From: Melanocharis versteri
Taxonomy: Eukaryota > Chordata > Aves > Passeriformes > Melanocharitidae
Assembly: GCA_013397845.1 (NCBI GenBank)
Contig: VZTG01005242.1
Span: 523,032-587,031, forward strand
Reading direction: 5' to 3'
DNA length: 64,000 nucleotides
Shown here: positions 50,698-62,576 of the stretch, piece after piece
Position numbering within the stretch: the stretch's first letter is position 1
Layout of the letters: every line of letters begins with the position of its first letter
The notes under the pieces: generated by a model
The model's database searches: none
Seen by the model: only the letters and a program-made list of their open reading frames with translations
What the model was told of the DNA's origin: nothing
Position numbers and translations under genes: made by a program

Positions 50698-52718
50698 GTG
50701 GCTATACTGCTGTATTATTTGTACAAAATATGATAATGGAGGTAGTTAATAGGTACCTAAACAGTGTTAATGCTTAACTTATTTTGGAAATAGAGTCATT
50801 AGCCAAGTTACTCTCAAAAGTCTTGTGACTTTAAAAGCTGTCAAATACTCTGCTGCTTGGATTTCCAGAGAGCACAGCTGGTGAAATAAACTAATTCACA
50901 AACTTTTCAGCTCTTAATTTCACTTTCGCCTACACTTCCAGGTCTCCAGTGACTCCACTTTTGCAGCTGTGTTGTCGTCAGGCTTGCAGCTCCATTGTGA
51001 TCAGTTTGATCCCTCAATTTAGGACCTTTGATAAGGGAAAATGCTGCTGGGCAGGGGACGATTTGGTTTTATTTTCTGAAGTGGTGCAGGCACTGTGACT
51101 CCATCAGTGTTATATGCCTTTGGTTTGGGTTTTTTTGCCTCTTCTTACACAGTTATGTTGAGCAGCATGGTGACTATTGCCCTCTCCAGAGCTGAGCAAA
51201 GTGCATCAGCCCATACCTCTATGCATGAAGAACTTTGTCTGCTATCAGCTCGAGGTTTTCAGGGACTGATTTAACTGATCCTATTCCCAGTTTGAATTAA
51301 ATGGTTTTTGGGTCTTTTCAAAGACTTGGAGTAATCCTGCTGCCTAAGCCCTTGGAATTTAAACCCACGTTGAACAGCTGAAGGTATATAAAAGCAGTTT
51401 TTCCCATATGTGCATATTATGTATTTTTAAATTGAGCCTAGATGTGCAAGAATGTTTTGCTAGTTTTACAGATAGCAATGTAAGAATCAATTTAATCAAT
51501 GAACAAGTGACTCCTAATTTAGAATATAAACTGGGAACTGCAGTAGACTGTGTTCTGCAGTTGGTGAGAGGCGAAGTCCAGGTCTGGATTCCCTAGAATA
51601 CCACATTCATTAAAGCATTTTGTTTTAGAAAGCATTTTATGGAAGGGAGTCTTTGACACTGTGCTGACAAGAGTCTTACATAAACTCCCATCTGTCACTG
51701 AGCACAGAAGAGCACATCTCAAATGTGGGCCACGCAGCAGCAGCAAATCAAGGGCCTGCTTTTAATAGTGCAGCAAGAGGTCTGAAGACATTTGATATTT
51801 TTATTACTAGCTTCTGTCACAAAATGCAGTCTTTTGAAAAAAATGGCCAAGGTTTAAAAAAAAAAAAAGCAAAAGCTCTTGAAACAGTCATTTCCTACAC
51901 ATCCAACCCTTATTTCCTGAATGAATGCCCAGGCTGTAATAGGTCAGTTTGGTCTGTGGTATGGGTCTGAGGTTCTGGGATCATTTAGAAAAACCCTTTT
52001 AAGACATTTCTGCCTTCTGGAATGGAAATCCATTTAGGCCATGTATTTATTATACTGTAATAGCTTTTCTTAAGCCATTGTCCCAAGGGTAAGTGCAAGT
52101 GGCTACAGCAACAGCAGCTGAGGTTGCTTGCAGGTTTTGGAACACAGGGTCTATTATATTATGTGTTGGTTTCTGTAATTTATGGTTGAAACAGAGGCAA
52201 AAACCCACTGATGCTGGCTGGGGATGCTGGAGGGAAACCCTAATGTTCCATTTAGTCTACAGGTTTAAACATAATCATTTGTCACAGTGAATTTATTCCT
52301 TCCCAAGCAGCACCTGACAGGGGTAGAAGAGTTAAAGCAGCCATCCTAAACTCTTCCTGCAAGCATAGAGCACGTGCTGGTTTCTTCCAAAGCTTTGTTA
52401 GTTCTGTAATGATGGAAATTCCTTTATTTTCTGCTGTTTTCCACTAATTGCATAGTGAGCTGCATTTAGGGGCCAGAGCCAGGTGCCAGGGAAGGGAATG
52501 AACTATCCCTACAAAATACCAGGTACCAAGGTGTACAAAGGTCCGGGGCCACAGCCAAGCACTCGGCACAGGGATAGGGAGTAAAAGAAGCCCAGCTTTG
52601 GCAGTAGCCTGTCCCAGTACCAGCTCATTTGGATCATAAAGCTGCCCTTGGAGAGACTTCATCTCTTGGCTGGCAGGTTTTGCTCCTGCAGCTCTCCGGT
52701 GCGTGGTAGCCAGCATCA

Positions 52719-52744
52719 CTTACACCTGTGCTTTCTCAGGTAGG
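52719..52744 (+). promoter_or_regulatory. candidate recursive splice site
   Basis: A pyrimidine-rich stretch ending in TTTCTCAG (52739) abuts GTAGGA, so the same position has an acceptor directly followed by a donor-like sequence. This is the layout of a ratchet site that lets a long intron be removed in steps. The donor half departs from GTAAGT and the intron is only 10 kb, so confidence is low. Confidence 0.2.
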
Positions 52745-54947
52745 AACTGCCCCTCTAGCTATGTTCCAGAGAAACCAATTAGATGTTTGCCTTATTTGGA
52801 AGATCTTTTAGCTGCTCAGGGTGGGTTTTTTCCCCCCTTCTTATTTTCCACTGCTAAGAAAAACAGGTTGTAATCTCTTCTAGCTTCATGAAATATTTAT
52901 GTCAGTCAAAAGCATCAGCCTTTGGGCATAAACCAGCCCCATAAACTGTATGGTAGGGAGCACGGTTGCTGAGATGGGTGATTGTCACCAGTCTTGTTGA
53001 ATAGCTGAGGTATAGGTTAAGCAGCTGGAATATGTTAATATTTAACAAAATTGAAGTGTACCTTCCAGTATGGGAAGGAGGAACAAATCTGACAGTTGAG
53101 AGCCCATTTACTGAAGTTATCTTTTTGATTACAAAGAGATAAAGGAAAAAGTATCGGATGTTGTATTTTGCAGTTTACCAGGAGATGTTAGCAGTTTGCA
53201 AGGGAGAAAGTAGTTTACAGTTCGCAGGTACTGTATTTGAAATTATTACTCCAACTATATGATACAGAAAAGAAGAAACCAGAAGAGTAGAATACACATA
53301 AGCAAGGGCTTTATGTTACCCATTCTTTCCATTTTTCCATTTTTCCCTTGAGTGTGGCGATTGCCTGTAAGTGTCAGACTGACCGCAGTGCCAGCACCAA
53401 CAGAAGTTTCCATAAAGACATTCTTTCCCAGCTGGGTATCCTGTTGTGATGCTGCAAGTCATGCCAAAATGTTCCCACATTGTCCCATGGTGTATCTGCT
53501 TTTGTTAGTGTGAGTGATTTATGGTTTTTTAGAGTCTTCTTGCTAATTATGTATTTTATTTTGGTAGGGCAATGGTAGTATTTCTTCTTTGATACTGAAG
53601 CACTTGCATTACTTATATAAATAAGACAGTAGAGAACCCATCTGGTCTCTTTCCAAAACCTCTGTGGTGGCTGACTCACATGTCCTGTCTCTGCAGCCAG
53701 GTTTGGCAGATGCTTGCACTCTTGAATGTGCAAGTTAAGCACTCTTCCAGTGCTTCCATTTCTTACACTGAAATGTTGGCAGTTTAGGAACTACTTCCAG
53801 GGGAAAAAAAGTTTTTTAAAGTATGTTTATTTTTATTTTTTTCTGGAAAGCTCGGAAGCCGAATTGAGACTGATTGTTCAATTCCATTAAAGGAAGAATT
53901 TAAGTGCTTAAAAAATACAAATACTTTTGGTAGATATGTCTGTCAGATCTCTGACCTGTTGCTTTAGTCTCATAAAATAAAAAAAAGTAGTTACCAGAGG
54001 ACTTAAATATCCATTTCAGAGATATTTATTCAGATCAAATTAAACATTGTTAAATATTTCCTGGAAAAATCTCCGTAAAAGTGAAGTGGATTACTGAGAA
54101 ATTGCTTGTACTGCTGATGATTCCAAAACATTTCAATACAGAAGTAAACAAAAAAAAAATCCCTTTGAATATACAGGTGTTGATGTGTGTAAGAAAATTT
54201 GTGTAAAGCCACAGCCCTCTGTATTCAGGCTTGCCTGTTCTTTGGTCTGCTGTGACTTTTAATTGTTTTTCATATTCTTGTTGGTTTGAAAGCTTTTTTT
54301 TTTGCCCCTTTGCACACCATCTTTTCCATATTTGCATGGTCTGATCTTGTTCATAAGTAGCAGTTTTCATCTTGAAAGATCTGTTTCTCTTCCTCACATG
54401 GTTTTATTATTGATATTTCAGAATCTATGCCCATGTTATACAGACGAATTAATTGCAATATGTATATGCAATTCTGTCACTACTCAGTGTAAAGGATTTC
54501 TCATAGTTTATTTCTCCTACAAAAATGAGCTGCCTTGAATTTAACATGCATTAATTTTGGTATGAATGAATCCTTATCAAGCTGGTAATATTTTCTCTGT
54601 TGCAGCTTAACAGACCTGATAAGTGATTAAGGTTTTCTTCTATGCATATAAAAATTTAGGGATATAAACATTTTAATGTGTAGTTTTTCCTCCAGCATGT
54701 TATTATCTGAAGTACTTTCATACTCAAAACTTAATATTTGTTCCCAGCATTTAAGGTTAACTTTCCAAGGAAGAGAAATATATTCAAATAGTGTTTTAAG
54801 TAACTTTTACACTATTGCTATTCAAGTCATAGAACATTCAGTAGAATACCTGAACAACATGATACAAGAGCTTAAAAATTAAGCTTCAGTTTTACTTGAG
54901 GGTAATGCCACTGTTCATTTATTGACTCATTTCCTTTTCATTGGCAG

Positions 54948-55031
54948 AACCTGAAGAAGATTCAGGAAATGGACAAAGAGGCAAGTGATGAATCCAGCAC
55001 GGACCTTGATGAACTAAAAAATGCTGACTGG
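54948..55031 (+). CDS. SPIRE1: SPIRE1 exon 4 (KIND-WH2 linker)
   Basis: This exon has 28 codons, phase 0 at both ends, from NLKKIQEM to LKNADW. The acceptor is TTTTCATTGGCAG at 54947 and the donor is TGG|gtaagg. It encodes the charged linker between the KIND domain and the first WH2 motif, beginning with a short Lys-rich helix and passing into an acidic Ser/Asp/Glu stretch (DESSTDLDELKNADW, residues 14-28). The segment MDKEASDESS looks two residues longer than human SPIRE1 as I remember it. Its small size and symmetric phase mean it could be skipped without a frameshift. Confidence 0.95.
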
Positions 55032-56561
55032 GTAAGGCAACAATGGAATAGTGATTCGGCATCACTACTGGTAGTTTATTTTTCTTCATGAAGCTTAACT
55101 AAGGCATTATTACCTCCACCCTCATGAGACCCTCCCTGAAATAGTGTCCAACTCTGTAGCTCCTGACGTAAGAAGGATGTGGACCCATTGGATTGAGTCC
55201 AGAGGAGGCCACAACGATGCTCAGAGGGCTGAAGCACCTCTCCTGTGTAAACAGGCTGAGAGAACTGGGGTTGTTCAGCCCAGAGGAAAGAAGGCTCCAG
55301 GGAGACCATAGAGCAGCCTTCCAGTACCTAAAGTAAGCCTCCAAGAAAGCTGGAGAGGGACTTTTTATAAGGACATTTAGTGACAGGACATGATGGAATG
55401 GCTTTAAACTGCAAGAGATTTAGATTAGAGATTAGGAAAAATTCAGATTATGTGTTAGGAAAAAATTCTTCACAATGGGAGTGGTGAGGCACAGCAACCT
55501 GATCCAGTGAAAGGTGTCCCTGCCCAGTGCAGGGAGGTTGGAACTAGATAAGCTTCAAGGTACTTTCAACCCAAACCATTCTATGATACGTGTTCAAATC
55601 AGTCTCTGGGCTTTTTTTTAGTACATGAATTAATAGTAACTCATGACAAGTTAGAACTAAATGAAGTCTCAACTTTCCTTTGCAGACAGATGAAACAATA
55701 CAAGTATCCAAGCAATATATTTTTCCTTAGACTGTTTTCATGGAGAAGCTTTTGCAGTTTAAAAAGACTGGACATTTAAACAGGTACTGTGCTGACTGCC
55801 CTTCAGAGGGGCATTCAGGCAGTAGACAGAGCCGCCAGCTGAACTTCTCCAATGATGAAAGAAAAAGGCTGCAGGGAAACTCTTAAGCAGGAGCTAACTT
55901 ATTTTATTTTCTAGATACTGTTTTTGCCAGTTCATATAGGAATATTATGAGGTTCTTAAAAAGTACTTGATTTCAATTTCCCAATCTTCTATCCACCACC
56001 TGTTCTTTCTTCTCTCCAGCCATTCTGCTTCACAGAAAATGAGAGGGAGGTGTTAGTGTGGTGCTCTTACAGGCAGAGCAAAAGAAGTTGAGTTTTTCTA
56101 TTGCAAGATCTTAGGACTTGGAGTCCATTCCAAAATTTCTATTTGAAGAACAACTTTTGGGGAAGTTTTACAGGAGAGTCCTGGGCAACAAAGTTTCAGA
56201 TTCAATCACTGTTTTAATTCACATAGTATTAGCTATAAGTCTAAAAACTTTGATTATATGCTTGCAGTATACTTGAAGTGGGAATTTAGATGTAAAGTAT
56301 GAAAATTTCAGATCCTCGTTCCATACCTGAAGTGAGATCCAGCCGTCCTGCAGAGCTGTAACAAAGTTTTGTTAGGTTCATGAGTGTTAAAAATAAGCTT
56401 ATATAAAATAAAATGGAGTTTGGTTGATGTGTTAAGAATAGAATAGTACAGCTGTAAATATTTGGTGGTGTCCTGGAAGGAAAATTAACAACTTTGGTTT
56501 AATGTGAGGTGGTATTCAAGGGTAAGGTATGAAATAAAATTTCTGTCTCTTTTGTCTCCAG
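55032..56561 (+). other. SPIRE1: SPIRE1 intron 4
   Basis: A short 1.5-kb phase-0 intron with donor gtaagg and acceptor TTTTGTCTCCAG. A third of it is a sense-strand CR1 fragment starting about 90 bases after the exon 4 donor. The rest is unremarkable AT-rich sequence. Confidence 0.95.
55121..55587 (+). mobile_element. CR1 LINE 3' end, sense orientation
   Basis: The order of blocks is that of a CR1 3' end: 'ccagaggaggccacaacgat', 'ctggggttgttcagcccaga', 'tctccaggg'-like text, 'gagattaggaaaaattcaga', 'ggttggaactagataagctt', and the terminal 'aaaccattctatgata'. The copy is 5'-truncated and has diverged, with a small internal duplication around the 'gattaggaaaaattc' segment. It ends close to the octamer-type TTCTATGAT end that is typical of avian CR1. 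Confidence 0.88.
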
Positions 56562-56726
56562 GCTCGTTTTTGGGTGCAAGTGATGAGAGATTTACGGAAT
56601 GGTGTCAAACTTAAAAAGGTCCAAGAGCGTCAGTACAACCCACTCCCAATAGAATATCAGCTCACCCCCTATGAGATGCTGATGGATGATATTAGATCCA
56701 AACGCTATACCTTAAGGAAGGTCATG
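56562..56726 (+). CDS. SPIRE1: SPIRE1 exon 5 (WH2-A and WH2-B)
   Basis: This exon has 55 codons, phase 0 at both ends, from ARFWVQ to LRKVM. The acceptor is TTTTGTCTCCAG at 56561 and the donor is ATG|gtgagt. It carries two of the four actin-monomer-binding WH2 motifs. WH2-A is VMRDLRNGVKLKKV (residues 7-20, 56580-56621), with the amphipathic helix and the LKKV clamp. WH2-B is YEMLMDDIRSKRYTLRKV (residues 37-54, 56670-56723), with LRKV as its clamp. Between them lies a linker (QERQYNPLPIEYQLTP) that is close to invariant among vertebrate SPIRE1 proteins as I remember them. Each WH2 helix sits in the cleft between actin subdomains 1 and 3, and tandem motifs line up monomers into a nucleus. Confidence 0.97.
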
Positions 56727-58606
56727 GTGAGTCAAGAGAATCGCTGGAGTTTGTCAAATCTGAAATGTTATTTTCCTTTTTTTATCTTCTTTTTCTCTTT
56801 TCTTTTTTGGTGAGAATCTTGAAATTATTATTTCATATAGATGCTAATGTTCATGGGGTTTATACGGCATCATAAATTTGTGTAGTGCATTGAGGGAGAG
56901 AACATGAAACCAACACACGTAGTGTACTTTGTTTTCCATGTGGCAGACATTTAAAATTCTGAAAGACGTGCCTACCTATCATAAGCTTGAACAAATCACT
57001 TGTGTTGGGTTTGTGATAATTTTAAGAGTCACCTCAAAAGTCCTGTCATGCTTTCCACTGAGATTGTTTTAGACTTTTCTTATTGGAGAGAACATTTATC
57101 TTGAGCTACAGAATAGTTTTTGGAATTCCAGAATGTAAAGTGCTACCATGACTGATACTGGGATGGGAAAGAAAAACCTACAGCGATTGAAAACTGCATG
57201 TATCACAGTGTTTGAAAACTTACATTACCATGATCTGTTATGAATTTTCAAAGAGTAGTCTATATAAAAAAAAATCTTCAATTTGTAGGAGTTGAGCTCA
57301 GTTATTTTCAGCATATTTTCTTGTTGTTTTCAAGTCAAGACAATATGCCACAGCAAGCTGAGGAGTGTTCATGGGTCTCCTCCTCCTAGATCCTCATAAG
57401 GGTGCTTGTAAAATTGACTTGAGGCACTCTTTTTATCAGAACCCATTTGATATTTACTGGTGTCTTCCTGTCCTTTTGGGTTATATTTTTTTTTCAACGT
57501 TAAGACGTTCTTCTTGATCATCTAGCAGCTGATCTAAAGGGTGTCTTATCCCTAGAAGAACATTTTAAATCCCTTTGTTAGAGGCACGTGTTTGGTTAGT
57601 ATCAATATTTATACTTTACACTAACTTATCTTCACCTGTCATTAGTTACAATGGAAGCATTGTCTTAGAATATTCAGTATGCAGATGTATGTGCTTTCCT
57701 GAGAAATCCTCACACAGTGAGAAAGCTGTGATTCCACCAAAAAAAATCAGAGAGGAGCGTGGGGGGTGTGGGCGACAGATGAGAGAGGCAGAAAGTGTGT
57801 AGTATAAATGCTTTTTATGTTTGAGCTGAAAATACTTTCCTAATCGAGATCTGGATTCAGACTATCCGATTGTATTTATTTTCTGCAGCCTTTTTTGCTT
57901 AAATGTTAAATCAATAGGGTAAAATACATACCCATGTAATGATGTTATCTGTCTTCCCTCTAAAAATTCAGAGAACTGTGCTAAGTGTTCCCACTACCCG
58001 CTGCAAAAGAGGAACAGTCCCCTCAGGACCTTAATTACTGTATGCAGTCAGGACAGTAGTTTTGTTTGAATGGGAACCCCTGGGTCATCTAATACGCTTT
58101 TGTCAGACTAGCTTTTAATTCATCTGCTGCTAAGCAAGCTCCTGCCTCTTCAGAAGAGATTTCCTTTATTATGTGGTACGTCTTGGGGGCACAGCTGCTG
58201 CTCTGCTTATCCAGACTCTGGCTCTGTGCAAAATCCCTGCAACCTGAAGGATTCATACAGAATTACAAGTATAGTTAGATTGCATAGATATAGCATCTTC
58301 TAGGTGACTGTCACAGGTTGAAGCTGATTGTATGGATTCCCATCAGCAGAAACCTTTGTGGTTCTTGAGAAGATGAGAAAAGGACGAGGATCCCAAATCT
58401 GAATTTTAAGGTAGTCTAGGAAAGATGGATTATGTTTCTTTCCATCATTCAAAATGGGTGTTCAGCAAAATTTGTATTAAAAGTAAATTTTGCTTTTAAT
58501 TTATGGGTAGTAGTTTTAGACTTGGTAGCTTGTGAGAACACGTATCCTGTTATCCTGGGTTTGCCTTAATTGAATCTTTTTGGTGGAGAATGCAGGCATT
58601 GATCTG

Positions 58607-58669
58607 CTACCTCTCGGTTATGGTACCAAGNGGGCATCAATCCCACTACCTCTCGGTTATGGTACCAAG
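58607..58669 (+). repeat. 24-bp direct repeat, period 39, with an N between copies
   Basis: The same 24 bases, CTACCTCTCGGTTATGGTAC plus CAAG, occur at 58607-58630 and 58646-58669. The upstream 13 bases of each copy are also related but diverged ('aggcattgatctg' and 'gggcatcaatccc'). The single N at 58631 sits at the junction. Either this is a true tandem duplication or a place where two assembly pieces or two haplotypes were joined. Confidence 0.75.
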
Positions 58670-61600
58670 AGGTTAAGTACATTTTCAAAGTAATAAGTAA
58701 TTTTTTTAAGTAAATGAAAAGCAACATGAAATCTTTACTGTTCTTTATATTAATGTGATGCTGTGTTTAAAAGAGTAGCTTGATCTGTCCCTGACTGTTC
58801 AGTAATCTGAGTAGAAATTAAGGAAGAAACAGATGTTAGGCCCTATTTTGGTGTTTCAGACTGTTGTGCTAACAGACAGCAGAAACTGGAGCTTCCTGTT
58901 CTCACCAATTGTTATAGTGCAAATATTCTAAATGTTTTGAAGATGTAAAAGGTTAAATTCTGGGCTTTTGGTAAATAGGTGGTTTCATTTGTTTCAGTGA
59001 CGTTGGCATTTCTATTTCAGTACATCTGAAAATAATTTCAGATTTGTCATCTTTCTATCCTGAAATTGTTGCTCCAATTGTTGTGGGAGCAAGATAGCTT
59101 TCATTCTAGAATTTTATAATCTTTAAGTGTCTACCTTAGAGAGATTTAATAGCTTTCTTCACCTATGGAGCACCCACTCCCGCAAAAGCTAGAAACTGTG
59201 GACATTGATAGAGTTAACACCTGGAAACTGAGAAATTCAAGAATTAAATTACTCTTGCAAGCCTAATTTTTCTTTATTATTCATATGTGTTGAGCAGCAC
59301 TTTTTGATTTCACAGTGCTTCACAATTAGCTCTGCTTTCTGCCCATCTCCCCCTCCTCCCAGATATGCACTGTTCACTGCATTTTGTGAGCAGTGCTTAT
59401 TGATCAATAACTGGTATCTCGTAGGTTACCTGCTCAATACGTGCCTGTCAGGTACCTTTGATGCCCTATCCAAACTCAGCATGATGTTACGTAACAGTTA
59501 CACTCTTTGTAGGTAACAGCACTCTTGTCTTCACACTTGAGCTCTTCATAAGTACCTGTCATGTAGTGGTATTAGCTTGGCCGTGTTGTAGAAGGGGAAT
59601 TTAAACATACACGCTGAAGCCATTATTATCAAAAATATCCAGTAATTTGAATGTCTCAGCTGAGAATCCTGAGGCATGGAGTTTTTTTGTTTTGGGTTTG
59701 TGTTTTTTTTTTTTTAATTTACTTCTTTGCAGTATTTAGCATCTTACAGTACTTAGGTTAATTGCAGTAACAGCTGTGCACAGACAGTGTTTTCATAAGC
59801 AAGATTTCATATGCTTCAAGCAGGATACAGAGAATGTGAGCAAAGGGCTTTGACCACTTTATCCAGCTGGGCATTGTAGAGTCTGTTGTTCTCTTACACG
59901 CACGTCTGACTTGGTTGTGGTGAGTTGCTTTCAGCAGGGAACTGTGCTTTTCATTTTACACCTTCATCACATGTTTCTGCAGAAGCGTAGGAGTCATCCT
60001 AGGAAGAGCAGGGAGCTTTACAGTTCCTAATTGTGCTTTAGGAGTATTCAGAGGAGGGACTCTGTGCGAGTGCTGTGGTTACCATGTGGTATCATGAACT
60101 TGTTTCTGCAATAGATGTGCAGGAACAGCAGTGTGAGTACAGTGCCTCATGATGGGGCAGTACCAAAGCACTTCCTTCTTGGAATTGCTGCTAGAGCTTG
60201 CTGTGGGGTGCCAAATGCTGTGTAACACCTGTGTTAACTAAAACACTGTACTGTCTGCATAATGCAAGATGGTAAATAGACATCTACTTGTAATAGTTTA
60301 ATTCACCACAGAACGTTATAGTGAGCTGTTCTGGAAATGATGTAGTGTGTCCCCTCTGTTGGTTTCAGTGTCCATGCAATTTCCTTTTAAATGAAAATTT
60401 CTAGGTAGTACAAAACAATGTCAGTTTCCTGTTGACTATTATTTAAAGATAGCACTCTCCTGCTTATTGCTGACACTTTTTATAGCAAAACAAATAAGTG
60501 GCTAAGATAATTGAATGTCAATTATAGGTGATGGGTTTTTTTGTGGAAGTTATCAGCACTGTACTTCTTGTTTGGGATCACCATTTTTAAAGCTTTGGGC
60601 TTCAGCCAAAGGTAACTAAGTACCATTTGCTATTATTTTTTAAATTGCAAATCCATAGTTATCTATTAAAATGTGATGGTAGCAGTTTGTTGGTAGATGA
60701 TGACATGCTAATTTTTCTGTGTGTTAGCTCTTTAGACCTCTACATTTATGTTTGATTTTTTATATTAATTGGTTAAGCTTTCTTCACACTGCCAGTTTTA
60801 ATGCATACTGCTGTACAAAAGCTGTTTTACACACATGAAGACTTGGAATAGTTTTACAATGTTTTGAGGTATTTATTCAAATACTGGTTTGTAGTTGGGG
60901 CCAGCCTGTTATATGGAGAGGAAAAAAAAAGATAAACTTGTTCCTTGGTGTTCTTTTCCCCTGCATGTATCATGTCTGCATCTGTGCAATGTCTCTGATT
61001 TAGACTTTAATCAAGAGCCATGAATTTTAATTAAGTAAAAGTAAAGGATGCATTTGAAGTTGCTCACTACAGAGCGAGTTAGTTTGAGTAAATAAATACA
61101 TCTAGTGTGAACAGAGAGGATAAAAGTTTCCCTTCAATCTCTTTCATGTCAGTGTCTTGTTTGGGTGCCAGCTATGAGAAGGTGGGTTCTGCCACTGGTG
61201 CTCCTGCTCTTGACTTGTTGGCTGCAAAACACCCACTTGCTTGGCCACCAGCTCCCCATGTATCCTGTGGAAAATCACTTAAGCAAATCCTACATTTCTC
61301 CTTTTCCAATCAAATGGTAATACTGATACTAATTATACCCTGGTGGCATTAAGTCAGGGCCTAGAGTGCCCTGAGGTGAAAGGCTCAGAGCCATGTATTA
61401 TTTATTGGCTATTGTCATGCAGAGGGTTGTTCCCCAAGGCTCCAACAGAGATTATCAGTTTACAAAACGGCTGTTCTGATGGTAATAATTCTCAACTTCA
61501 GCTATCAACTTTGACATCTGATGAACGGTAGCTCAGGGAAGAGAGACTTCTCATTTCATTAACAATCTTCCAGGGCATGCTAGCTTCAAAAAATTGCTCA

Positions 61601-62200
61601 GTCTTTGAACAGAAGAAATCAATCACAGCCCTTAAAATATATTCTCCTCATCAGGAAATGTCAAATCATGGTTTAGTATAAACCCTTTCCATTTTAATTT
61701 TCCTGCACTATTTTTAAGAAGATGATGCATGTCGCAGAGTTTAGCAGCTCGGTATTCTTTGCCAAGCAACATGAAATTCACTCTTAGGAACTTAACGAGG
61801 GTGGAACAAATAGGGTTTGGACCGTGTCTGGTGTAGGATATTTCCAGAAAGAGTCCTCAGGAAAGCAATTAAATGCTCCCCATGAGGGACTCTGCATCTG
61901 ATTTCTTAGAGGGAAAGGGATGAATCTTCTAGGGGAGGCTGTCACTGGGCCTCAGCCTGGAAACACGGCGTGTGTGAGGTGAGCAGAGCTTGTATGGAAG
62001 CTGCGTGGCATTGGTGAAGTTCAGGTAGGGGTCATATTCAGGTGACCTTATGGACATTTAAAACCCTTTATGTGATGGCAGCAGTCCTTCTGGTTAGCAA
62101 AAGGGCATGAGGTTTCACAAACCAGACACATGTCTTTACGTATGCTTTCTGGCTACAGAGTTTGTATGAATAGAGTCCCACAAAAGAATAAAAGGAGGAG

Positions 62201-62206
62201 GTAACT
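62201..62206. repeat. target-site duplication (left copy), gtaact
   Basis: Directly abuts the TG end of the LTR and is identical to 62571-62576. Length six fits a class II retroviral integrase. Confidence 0.5.
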
Positions 62207-62570
62207 TGTTGCTGTTGAGGCGGACGCGACATGAAGGACTTACTCACAGTTTGGGGAGAAAAAACCGTTTATTCTAAGAGCCAGTGTCATTTATACACTT
62301 TTGTCTGTTTATCAATCAGGCTACGTGTTCATTGGGTCTTTAACTACTACAATACATCTATTGGCTATTACTTAATCCACAACATACCACCATTGGTCAT
62401 CTATAGCATAAGCGTTCAGGAATTTAGAAAAACATCAGGTGCAGCTTGTTGCTGTTTTCTCTCTCTCTTTTTTGGATTCCTTCTACTAAGTATCTTACAC
62501 GTAAAAATGAACTGTGTTAAGCTCAATGTCGGAATCAGACAGGCTGTCAGACCTGCTATTAATTCCCATA
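62207..62570 (-). mobile_element. solo LTR of an endogenous retrovirus (ERVK/class II-like), - orientation
   Basis: A block of 364 bases flanked by a perfect 6-bp direct repeat, gtaact, at 62201-62206 and 62571-62576. Six-base target duplication is the habit of class II (ERVK-like) elements. Read on the - strand, the signals come in LTR order: three CCAAT boxes (complements of ATTGG near 62332, 62371 and 62392), TATAAA (near 62291), AATAAA (near 62264), then a short CpG-containing R-U5 end finishing CAACAGCAACA. The 3' end has the standard CA. The 5' end would be TATGGG instead of TG, so one end carries a substitution or is misplaced. There are no gag, pol or env remnants beside it. Confidence 0.6.
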
Positions 62571-62576
62571 GTAACT
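62571..62576. repeat. target-site duplication (right copy), gtaact
   Basis: Directly follows the other LTR end (cccata) and is identical to 62201-62206. Confidence 0.5.

Larger units (their letters stand above)
44605..54947 (+). other. SPIRE1: SPIRE1 intron 3
   Basis: A 10.3-kb phase-0 intron with donor gtaagc and acceptor CATTGGCAG. It holds an LTR-like block at about 47560-47915, a sense-oriented CR1 3' end at 49461-50090, a candidate 51-nt in-frame exon at 50647-50697 and a pyrimidine-rich AG|GTAGGA site at 52740 that could act as a recursive splice site. The remaining stretches look like ordinary AT-rich intron. The blocks at about 46440-46700 and 52440-52740 are less repetitive, but I cannot assign a function. 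Confidence 0.9.
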
